DNA of 25,493 bases from Parachlorella kessleri. Taxonomy: Eukaryota; Chlorophyta; Trebouxiophyceae; Chlorellales; Chlorellaceae. The stretch is taken from NCBI GenBank assembly GCA_001598975.1, contig BBXU01001238.1:1-25493 (forward strand). The letters are read 5' to 3'. Position 1 is the stretch's first letter, and the number at the start of each line of letters is the position of its first letter. Position numbers and translations under genes: made by a program. Below, in pieces: positions 1 through 9,200 of this stretch. The notes below the pieces were generated by a model. That model worked only from the letters and a program-made list of their open reading frames with translations. It ran no database searches and was not told the DNA's origin.

Positions 1-3000
1 TGGCCGGATGGGCACTGGGTGAGTTGTGTGGCCTTGCGGTGTGCGGAGGGCAGCAGTATGGAGCAGTATGGCTTGGCGGATATGGGAGCTGCGCCATTTC
101 CTGGTTGGCGTGTATGCGCTTATGCTTTACGAAGGTGGCGTGCCGTGTCCAGCAAGAGAAGTCTGTGTAGTGTCAAAGTCAGCAGGCTCCAGACGCAGCG
201 CAGGATGCATGAGCCTGGGTAGGAGCGCCACGGGCTAGTGCCCACATACAAGGAAGCGCTCCCTTGCCTTACACGCGATGAGCCTCATGCGTCGATCATG
301 CTGACAGCAATTACTGTTTTACCCCTGTCAGGACGATGCCCTCGCCTCTGTCATCGAGCTTCTGGGTGGGCACAATCACAAATGCCGAGCTCCCGCCAAG
401 GGAGGCACCGCTGCTGCTGCTGTTGTCGTGCGGCCCTCGCCAGATGCGGCTGACGGCGCAAAGCTGTCTCACTTGGAGTGGACCACGCCCGAGCTCCTCG
501 TGGTGGGTGCTGGCGTGTCCACAGGAGGAGGCAGCCTGGTAGGAGGCTGCCTTGGCTAGTTAGCATGCCCCGTGCCCAAGCATGCCACCAGAGCTGGAAG
601 CCGCCCTGGGCGGCGAGAATGGCTCCCACACTGGCTGGCATTGGGTGCAGCAGCAGGGACAAGCCTTCCACAGGTTCCTCCGAGCTTCCATGTCCGGCGC
701 GTGCACTAATCATGCGCATTATGTATGCATGCCCCCGGCCTGCAGGCGGGAGTCGTGGGAGGGAGCCTAGAGGGTGCCATCCAGCCCGGAGAGGCGGCCA
801 CACCTGGGTCTACTGGCGGCAAGGGAGGGCGCAAGCGTAAGGGCCCCGCCAGCACGGCCAAGGCTACCTGCAGTACAGCTGGCAGGCGGCGCACGCGAGC
901 CCAGGTGGGCAAGCAGTGAGCAGGAAGCTCCTGGTGGATGGGTTGCTGTGTATACTCGCTGCTTGGAATCCTGGACGATGGATTGTTATACAGCTGCCAC
1001 TATGCTTGGTGGCTTACTCGCAACCACAGTTACACCAAGCCTTACCACAGTTGTTGTATGTCTGGCTTGTATGTTCACCAAGGCCTGAAGGCACGTTTTT
1101 GGAAGCCTTCTCATCCTCCCTGCATCCTTTGGATGCCCATACCTACCTGCCTGATCCTTGTGCAGGCTGAGGCCCAGGATTGGTCTGACACAGATGTGAC
1201 AGCAGACTCGGCGCCGCCAAAGGCGCGGCAGCGGGTGCTCCCCCCGGAAGAGGCTGAGACACCAAGATTCCCCTCCCAGCTTCCGGCACCATCTCAGCAG
1301 CTGCGGGACCAGGGCTTGAAGCCGGCACCGGCAGCAACAACTGCAATGGTAGCGGGAGCAGCAGGGCCAGCTGCCTCACCAAAGCTGGGAGCTGGCGGGA
1401 GGAAACGCAAAGTGCCAGCGGGCGAGGTTGCAGAGCAGCAGCAGCCTGCACAGGAGGAGCCAGGGGATAGTCAAGGGCGGCAAAGGGAGCAGGCTCAGGG
1501 CGAGGTGGAAAAGTCAGCGGGGGAAGCAGCCCAGGAAGCACCAGCTGCAAAGCGCCGGAGAGGCGGCAAAGCAGCAGCAGCAGCACTGGCAGCAGCAGCG
1601 CCAGCAGCAAACACAAAGCAGGAGGCAGCTAGGTCAGGTGGTGAAGTAGACCAGCCTGGCAACCACCACAGTGACGTGCAGGGCGCTGCCGCCATACCAA
1701 AGCCTGCAGCCATAAGGCCGGTGCAGCCTCCCATTGATGGCTGGCACATGAAAGCTGCCAAGTCTGAGGCTTCACCACCCTCGCAAAAGCCAACGGAGCG
1801 CAAGCGGCCCAAGCCCCCTGCACCAGCTGCAGCGGCAGTAGCAATTCCAGCGCCAGCACCAGCTGGGGCTCTACTGGGAGCGGCAGCAGCACTTGCTCGG
1901 GGCGGCAGGAAGGGGGGAAGGCAGCAGGTGGTGCAGGCGCAGCAGGGACCGAGGCTGAGGACTTTGGGGTGGTGCAGCGGCAGGAGGGGGAGGTGCCAGC
2001 AGCAGCAGGAGACGGTGAAGAGCTGGAGGAGCCAGAGGAGTGCACATTCTACGAGCCACTGATCGTGTCTGGGCTTGATGCTGCTGCGATACCAGGGAGG
2101 CCCAGTGAAAGAAGCCATGCAGCTGTCACAGGTGGGCCTGCTCCTGCAGCCTCCCTGGAGTGGTGAGAGCAGCCCTCAGGACCATGCTGTGCTTCCTATG
2201 GGTAATTTTCATGGCACATGCTGGCGGATGCACCACCCATGGTGGTGCCATGCGGGGCATTTAATCCACAACATATGCCATAGGTGGCTTCCGGCTGTGT
2301 CTGTGGGCATGCACAGCGTCCGCTCCCTCCCTCCCAACCTCGGCTCTGGTTGGCTGCTTCATGCAGGGGCCCATAATTTCAAGGCTTTCAGGAAGGTGGG
2401 GACGGCAGCCGCACCAACAGCTGCTCCAGTGATAGGCTTTGACCCAGAGCCATATCAAGAGGGTCGGATAGATGCGGACGCTTTCTTAAAGTAAGTGGAA
2501 GGGCTGCCCATCGGCTACCAGCTCAGCTGTGAGCATTTTCAAGCATCTACTGTCCCTGACCTCAAGCCCCTTGAGGTCGCTGGCAGCACATTGCTTCCCA
2601 TACCGCGTGGCTAGCACGTGGGTGCACAAACAGAGCCGGCCGGCAAGGCACTCTTGGGGGCTTGCCAGCCCTATTGTGATCAGAACACGAGCGCCAGAAG
2701 GTGGCTGTCATGCACCCACACCTCACCCCACCGCTGGCTCCCTGCAGGGCCGAGCGGGAGCGTCGCAAGCACAGCAGCACAGCTGATGAGCTGTTTGCCG
2801 CCAACATCAAAGCCCGCAAGGCCGCCCCTTTGCCTTCCGTGGACGACGAAGCACCCGCAGCAGCTGCCGTTGCGGGGAAGGGTGGCAGGGGCAGGGGACG
2901 GGGCGGCAAGGCGGCGGCGGCCGGCGCAGGCACCCAGCAGTCAATGCTGGCATTTGTGGGTGCAGCGCCGGCCAGGGGCAGGGGGCGTGGCAGAGGCAGG

Positions 3001-3009
3001 GGCAAGTGA
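1..3009 (+). CDS. NBS1: NBS1/nibrin-like MRN-complex subunit, 5' partial
   Basis: Nibrin is the regulatory subunit of the Mre11-Rad50-Nbs1 complex, which senses DNA double-strand breaks in the nucleus and recruits ATM. Exons read here: <1-18 (donor GTGAGT), 332-538, 746-904, 1166-about 1927, about 1978-2131, 2367-2490, 2748-3009 (stop TGA). The exon at 332 carries LASVIELLGG and LLVVGAGVSTGGGS, resembling the second BRCT repeat of nibrin. The middle is low-complexity with basic clusters (RKRK near 1400, KRRRGGK near 1549, RKRPKPP near 1798) that look like nuclear-localisation signals. The diagnostic part is the end: NFKAFRKVG near 2375 matches the Mre11-binding motif, and the following ERERRKHSSTADELFAAN matches the acidic/FxxN ATM-binding end. 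Phases join across the last three introns. The FHA and first BRCT domains lie upstream of the window. A Gly-Arg tail follows the usual C-terminus. The region 539-745 may hide another exon. The family call rests on remembered motifs, not on an alignment. Confidence 0.72.
1928..1977 (+). other. Candidate 50-bp intron or frameshift in NBS1
   Basis: Before this point the coding frame is the one starting at 1166. After it, the frame that leads into EELEEPEECTFYEPLIV and the conserved C-terminus is shifted. Removing 1928-1977 (starts GTGGTG, ends GTGCAG) removes 50 bases, leaves phase 0 on both sides and restores one frame. The same nine bases GTGGTGCAG sit at both ends. Fifty bases is short for an intron here (neighbours are 235-261), so an indel in the genome or the assembly is a real alternative. 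Confidence 0.4.
2748..3009 (+). other. Last NBS1 exon: ATM-binding-like end plus GAR tail
   Basis: The acceptor CCTGCAG ends at 2747, and the previous exon ends at 2490 in front of GTAAGT. The split AAG codon joins the two in frame. After the conserved DELFAAN stretch the exon continues for about 70 residues with GRGRGRGG near 2887, the short motif TQQSMLAFVG near 2932-2961 and a final ARGRGRGRGRGK. Nibrins known to me end soon after the ATM-binding motif, so the tail is an extension. The frame is open throughout and ends with TGA at 3007-3009. Confidence 0.75.
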
Positions 3010-4129
3010 TGCCAACAGTTAGCGATTTTCACCTGGCAGCTGCATGGTGCAGCAGTTGCCAGCATGGCCTGATAGACAGACTAGATGACGGGATGGTAAT
3101 CAAGGCAGTAAGTGGGGATAGGTGCTGGGCTTGTGTAAACCGTTTACTGTCTGTCTACATAATCTCCAGATGGCAGTCTCACTTAACTCTTAAAAACGCA
3201 ATTAGTAGATCTTGCACACAGCACCCTAGTACTCAGGTGCAGCACATTTCACACACACAATGCATCATCACAGCCGTCGCAGCCCTAGGCAGGAGCAACT
3301 GGTCCTGGGGGCAATACACGTAATCTGCAACGAATCAGAAGTGGAGGTAGAAGAAAGAAGTCTGAAAGGTGGCTCGGCGCTATCAGTACTGCATCAGTAC
3401 ATACAAGGGAAAAGCAGGGATCTCCATATTACGAAAACCATTTAAGCATCATTCGGCTAGCAGCGCTCCTGAAGGCCGCATAAGGACACCACGTCAAGGG
3501 GAGTACGGAGTAACCTACAGCACTCCCGCGGCACAGAACTGAAAAAACTAATGAGCGATGAGGTCGCAGCGCAATACCCCTGGCTTGCAGGCCGGACTAG
3601 AGCCCTCAAATTTGAAGTTGAAAATCCTACGACAAAGTAAGCCATCCTTGTTGGTCAAAGAGTAGTCATGGAAAAGGGAGAAATAGAAAAACTTGCGACA
3701 CCAACCTCTTTACCTGCCCTTGGCTTGCTTGACAACAGTACCTGATCCTTGACACCGCAAAGCAGCCTTGACATCCGTCAGACTCCTTGTAGGGACAGCC
3801 CCATTTCATTCCCTGTATCCCCGGCCCACCAGCTCCCACAACCCCACAAGCAGTCCGCACTTTTTGTCCCCAACATGTGACATGACAGCCCTGCCAGATG
3901 TTTGCAACCCCAAACTACCACCCAAACCTGATCCCCCGATGCACCTAACCAATTTCACTTGCCAACTCAAGTAATTTGCACGGCTTATAGCACGGCCACC
4001 CCTTCGCCATCACCCACCCACCAAACACCCAGCCACACACTGCAACACCCGGTCCCTCTCCCACTCGCGCCTCATAATTACTTTCTCCCTATACTGTTTT
4101 TTCTGGACCCCAGCCAGGACCCCAGCTCT
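3010..4129. other. Convergent intergenic region between NBS1 and the minus-strand gene
   Basis: This holds the 3' ends of two convergent genes. Apart from the TGTAA at 3134 I see no coding signal. The short open frames show no splice continuity, no low-complexity coding bias and no family similarity. The stretch 3800-4090 is rich in CCCA/CACC runs and poor in G on the plus strand, consistent with untranslated or spacer DNA. No TTACA (a minus-strand TGTAA) was found just below the stop at 4130. Confidence 0.5.
3134..3138 (+). terminator. TGTAA polyadenylation signal for NBS1
   Basis: The motif TGTAA, the usual green-algal polyadenylation signal, occurs 125 bases after the NBS1 stop. It is a five-base motif, so chance occurrence is possible. 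Position and strand fit. Confidence 0.45.
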
Positions 4130-6169
4130 TCACAGAGGCTCCTCATCTTCAGGGTTGAGCAGCATGGACGCATGGGAGGCCTCCCTCGCCAGCTGCAGCC
4201 CCTGCATGCCCTCCAGCGCCCTCGCAACCTCGATGTGGCCCCGCCAGTCTCTGCTTCCGGGTTCTGCGTGCTCCACCAGCGCCACCCGCCACAGGGCCAC
4301 CTCCTCCGCCAACTTGTGCAGCAGCTGGGCCGAACCGAGCACCCGCTGGGCCTCCTGGTGGAAGGGCGGCTCCGTCAGCACCAGGTACAGCAGGTAGGCC
4401 AGGTGCTCACGCACCTTGGGAGCCTCACGGCTGCCTGCACAGCAAAGCACATAATAATCTATGAAGGCTAATTGAAGACAGGCAGCCTTTCTATGCACAA
4501 AGGTGTTTGAAGCACACCTACACCATAAGAAGGCACGATGGAATTCAGGTACGCAATGCTCACTAAAGGGGCAAGCTAAAAAAGGGTTGGGTCCCAGCGG
4601 GAGCAGCTTAGGTCCTAGGCGCCGTGTCGAAATACAGACCTGCCTGCAGGCTGCAGATGCGCTGCCAGATGATAACTGCAGGGCCTTAAGTACACATAGG
4701 CCGGCACCCCAGCAGCCAACATGCCAACGCAAGGCGGGGCGGCTTGAAAAATATAGTCAGGCACACCCTACACCACCCACCCATGCACGGCTCGGCTCGA
4801 AACCCCACCTGTTTCTTTGCCCAGGCAAGCCTGTGACGCATCCACTGCTTTCTGCAGCAGGCTCAGCAGCACCCCTGGCCGCGTGACCACCTTGCAGATC
4901 AGCGACGTCAGCTGCGGCGAGCTGCATGCCTGAGCGCCGATCTCCACAGCATGCCGTGCAGTCTCCAGGATGGCAGCCAAGACTGGTGCGCCAGCTAGCC
5001 CCCGATCAAAAACAACTTGCGGCACTTGGAACTCCACTGCTACCACGCCGCTGGCTGCCAGCCGCTCGGCTATGGCCCCGTCATGCACAAAAGGCAGCTG
5101 CAGGAGTGCCAGAATGCCGTGTGCGGCGGTGGAAACTGCCGCAGCCTCAAAGGCAAGGATGCGCAGGGCGTCGTTTTGGCCAGAGCTGACGGCTGCGGCC
5201 TGTGCCTGGGACAGGCCCTCGCTGATCTGAACTATCCGTTCAGATGCCTGGGCTGCCAGCCTGCACAGCACCCAGCAAGCTTCGACTCCTTTAACGGCCT
5301 GCATTGCCCAGACCAGAAGCTGGCGCAAGAAGATGAGTACACAGCGATCCACTTGTGCCAGGCAGGTATGCAAAACTTAACGCATTGCTTGCATGGGTTG
5401 GAGGCAGGTGGGTCACGTGAGCTGGGTGGTTACAGCTGCCTGACAGTACCACCTACCCCAGCAGTTCAGCTGCAGTCAGCGGGTCTGCACTGCTGGCATC
5501 GTGCGCAGACACTGCCGAGATGGCCTTCAGGAACACCCTGGCCTCCCAAAAGGCCTCCCTGGCATCGTCAGCATCTCGGGGTGCTTCCTGAACACAACCG
5601 CAAAGGCGGTTTGAAAACCACTCGGGCTCCTCTCTATGGCAACTTCCCCTAATGGCTCTTCTCCAGGCAGCACCGACCAAAGGCGGACTCCCCAGGCCGC
5701 CAGTGCTGACATGGCCGGCACCGGGCACCCCTCAGCCTCTGCCACAACTGCGTCCATGGCAGGGCCGGCAAGCTGGGAGAAGTCCACTTGCTAAGAATGC
5801 TGGCCAAGAGGCATCCAAGTTGTGCTCCACTGGTGCCAGTGACCTCTCAACAGCAGCGTGTGACAGGGGCAGGAATCCAGGGCACGGCCAAACCCAAGCC
5901 GATGGTACAGCCGTCTTCTGGGCAACCGTACCTACCTGGAAAGCCGTCAGCAAGGAAGACAGCGACGTCAACGCCACCAGCATAGCTTGGAACCACCGCC
6001 TGACAGCGGCTGGTCTGTCTTGTCAGTATGGTATGGCGTTAAGGTAAGTAATGCTCTCTGCCAGGAACCAGCGAGATCAAAAAGATCCCAGGCAAAATCA
6101 CACGGCGGCGACACCCACTCGGCAGTTTCGCAGCTGGGCAGGTGAATCAGAGGTATCCAGTACCGGCAT
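4130..6169 (-). CDS. Unrecognised helical-repeat-like protein, multi-exon
   Basis: I do not recognise the family. Exons on the minus strand, 5' to 3': 6169-6119 (ATG at 6169, MPVLDTSDSPAQLRNCR), 5999-5936, about 5786-5457, 5260-4809, 4434-4130 (stop TGA). The two downstream joins are firm: exon end GG at 5457 plus G at 5260, and G at 4809 plus GC at 4434, keep one frame (ELLGLAAQASER and LGKETGSREAPK). The protein is rich in Ala, Leu and Val in helix-forming runs such as LRILAFEAAAVSTAAHGILALL and HLAYLLYLVL, which suggests an alpha-solenoid (ARM/HEAT-like) scaffold. There are no catalytic motifs and no clear membrane segment. It ends MLLNPEDEEPL. Within 5786-5457 the frame changes once (see separate entry). 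The first two exons are less certain: the second can also be read in a frame giving RWFQAMLVALTSLSSLL. Convergent with NBS1, divergent from PurK-PurE. Confidence 0.55.
5457..5786 (-). other. Exon region with an unresolved frame change
   Basis: From 5786 the minus-strand frame reads VDFSQLAGPAMDAVVAEAEG and on through SALAAWGVRLWSVLPGEEPL. The frame that joins the next exon reads EEPEWFSNRLCGCVQEAPR and DDAREAFWEARVFLKAI down to 5457. They are in different frames. Two readings are possible: a single-base indel near 5600-5650, or an 80-base intron with donor GTGCCC just after the AEAEG codons and acceptor CCATTAG. The second gives a legal phase but discards a well-formed helical stretch. Confidence 0.45.
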
Positions 6170-6270
6170 CACAGCCGTATGTCCGCAAAGTGGTTTCTGT
6201 TCAATCCCTTCTTTGAAGTACTAGTATTCTTACTGTAGGTCGCCCATGAGGCTTTCACATCTTGCTTGAC
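6170..6270. promoter_or_regulatory. Compact divergent promoter region
   Basis: Only 101 bases separate the proposed ATG of the minus-strand gene at 6169 from the first in-frame ATG of PurK-PurE at 6271. If both starts are right, the promoters and 5' untranslated leaders must share or overlap this DNA. I see no clear TATA box. The stretch is less G+C-rich than the flanking exons (for example CTAGTATTCTTACTG near 6221). Confidence 0.4.
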
Positions 6271-9200
6271 ATGCACCCACCAACAATGCATACCAATCTG
6301 CAGTCCTCTGCATCTAGCGCCCTGGGTCCCCGCCCCATAGCAGCCTGTAGCTTTTACATACCGAGGAGAACGCGGGGCCCGGCAGCAGCCCCACCTACAC
6401 CAAAAGTGATGCGCATTCCACCGACCATCACCGCTGTGGCAACGCCAGCAGAGTCCTCAGCCACTTCCCACTCTGGCAGGGATGACTCTACAATGATTTC
6501 CAGGAACGGCTTGCCCCGTACAGCGGTGGTGGGCGTGCTGGGGGGTGGCCAGCTGGGCAAGATGTTGGCACAGGAGGCGGTGAGTACTCCCTCAATACAC
6601 TGATGCAGACTTACTTTCCTTGTCTTCCTTGCATGATCCCTGCAATGTGCCCAGCGGAGGTTGCAACCTCTACGGCAGCATAAGTTGCAAGGGTACCTCT
6701 GTGTCGCTCCGCCTGGCCCCATCCGACGCCCCCCGCTTCAGCGCAATGGGTCACACGGTCCCGAGTTCGGCACCCCTGCCTGGCTGTCTTAATCCAAAGC
6801 AGGCCAAGATGGGCATCACGCTGAAGGTGCTGGACCCCACCCCCAGCTGCCCCGCGTCCGTGGTGGCAGAGCAAGTGGTAGGGAGCTTCAGGGACCCCGA
6901 GGCTGTCAAGTCGTTTGCCCAGGGTGTGGATCTGCTGACGGTCGAGATTGAGCACATAGATGCCGACGCCATGCAGGTGGGTGGGCTTGGTGCCGCTCCT
7001 GCTGCAGGCGGTGTGGGACTGGGGCGGGGCTGGCCGTTACCCAGCAGGGGTTGGGCGGGGCTGCGCTGGGCGTACTTGCTGGGGTGAGGAAGGGGTCCGC
7101 AGATAAGAGGGGGCGGCCACCCTCAAGCCAGGCCTTCTGCTTCTCGGCTTACATCCTTCAACGAACTAGTTTCCGCAAGTAGCAAACAGACCTTGCTGCG
7201 CTGGCTTGGGAGTGTGTTGGAAAGCTCGAGGCACTCAATGGCTCAAGGGCATTTCTGGTTGCGAAGCTGCGCTGTCGCCTCACGCCCTCCCTGCAGGCCG
7301 TTGCGGAGCAGAGCGGGGTGGAGGTGCAGCCGCTTCCCGAGACGCTGCGAATAATTCAGGACAAGTACCGTCAGAAGCAGCATTTCCAGGTTGGGAGTGG
7401 GGCTCTAGCGGCCCCTGCAAACACTAATGCCTTGCACCTGGCTGAGGACTTGGCAGCTGTTGTCCACCCTTTGTGGGCTCCTGGGAGCTGTAGAGTGTAA
7501 GCCTGGCAACCCCCTTGGCACAAACACTCCCTGCATGGTGTGTCCTGGAACTCCACCAGCCCCCCCTTTCCCCCTCTCACCAGGGTGGCTCGAAGTTAAG
7601 GGCAGCCTTGTCTTCCACAAAGGCACAGTAGCGCTCCTCAAAGTCCTTGTTTTCGGTGCAGGAAGCCGGCAACATCCCCATGCCTGAGTTCCGCAACATC
7701 AAGTGCGAGAAGTGCGCGGAGTCGGCGGGCAGAGCCTTTGGCTATCCCTTCATGCTCAAATCCAAAACGTGAGCAACGTGCGCTGAGGGAAGGAAGGGAC
7801 GCATGAGGGTGCAGTGACACTCCGGCTGTCACCTGCACCCTTAGAGTGTGTCACACAGCACCCTCAGGGAGCAGGAGCCACCCTGTGTGTGACTAGTGCA
7901 ACATGCTGTCTCTAGGGAAATGGCCTTGCTATAGCCAAGGTACTGAGGTCAATGCGAGGCATGCATGCCCCCCGCAAATGTATGCCTGGTGTTGCCCTCT
8001 GCGCAGGCTGGCTTACGATGGCCGCGGCAACGCTGTGGTGCGGTCAGCGGAGGCCCTGCCTGCAGCAGTGGAATCCCTGGGCGGCTACGAGAAGGGGCTG
8101 TATGCAGAGAAGTGGGTGCGTTGGGGCTCTCACGAGGCCGGCAGGAGGGCTGGGGAGTCCCCTTGCAGGGGCATGGTGGGATCTGATCTGATTCTGCCAT
8201 ACAGGATGGTGATCCAGGCTGTGCTTTCTTGGTTGGCTTGCGCTATCCACCTGGTGGGTATTGGGAGAGCACAGGTAGGTGGCCCTCCAATAGGTCTGAC
8301 CTGCTTGCCGAAACGGCTTGGGGGGCTGGGGTTGACTGCCTGTGGGACAGCCGGGTTGCCCAACGCCACCCCTGCTCCACTCTTCGCCCGCACCCTCCCT
8401 CCTGCATCCATCCATCCATCACAAGCTTGCTCTGCACTTGGCTCCTACCGCCGCTCCACGCGCCAGTGCCCGGCCCCCGGGGTCCCATGTGACGCTCCTG
8501 AACTCCCCTGCACCCGGCTGCAGGTTCCCTTTGTGTGTGAGCTGGCGGTCATGGTGGCTCGCTCCCGCGACGGCAGCATCATGTCGTTCCCCGTGGTCCA
8601 GACCATCCACAAGAACAACATCTGCCACACCACGGAGACCCCCGCCCTGGTGCCCCCGGCGGTGCAGGCGCGCGCCCGAGAGGTGGCGGAGCACGCAGTA
8701 GAATGCTTGCAGGGTGGGTGTCAGATGACAAAGGGTGCTGGGCTGCAAGTCGGGCGGGCGGGCGGGCGGGGAGGCCTGCCTGCAACAGAACCATCCACCC
8801 ACCCACACACCCACCCATGCACCGCCCATTGTTTGCAGCTTGGACATTCTTGGGTACTGGCTAGGTGCACTGCCGGCGCCACAGCCTCACCGCCTAGGAC
8901 CCCTGCCAGTGTCCAGGCCACACACAAGCCGACCGACCTGACGTCAACCGCTGGCCCAAACTCTACATTCCCTTCTCTAAGCACCCATTGTGGCATGTGC
9001 TGGCTTGCTTGCTGGCCACCCCCCCGCAACCGCCCCCGCCCCCGCCCCCCGCAGGCGCTGGCGTTTTTGGTGTGGAGATGTTCCTGCTGCCGGACGGCTC
9101 CCTCCTGCTAAACGAGGTGGCCCCGCGGCCCCACAACTCGGGGCACTACACCATCGAGGCGTGCGCCACGGACCAGTACGAGGCCCACCTGCGCGCCATC

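Noticed and set aside
351..803. 150-aa minus-strand open frame opposite the NBS1 BRCT exon
   Set aside because: It is a shadow of the G+C-rich plus-strand exons, with low-complexity composition and no splice partners.
1495..2118. 207-aa minus-strand open frame rich in Ala, Pro and Cys
   Set aside because: It is antisense to the repetitive CAG/GCA-rich NBS1 middle region, which yields open frames in several registers.
7903..9111. 402-aa plus-strand open frame
   Set aside because: It crosses PurK introns and exons. Only parts of it (for example [12 protein letters not shown]) coincide with the true frame, and the spliced model explains the region fully.
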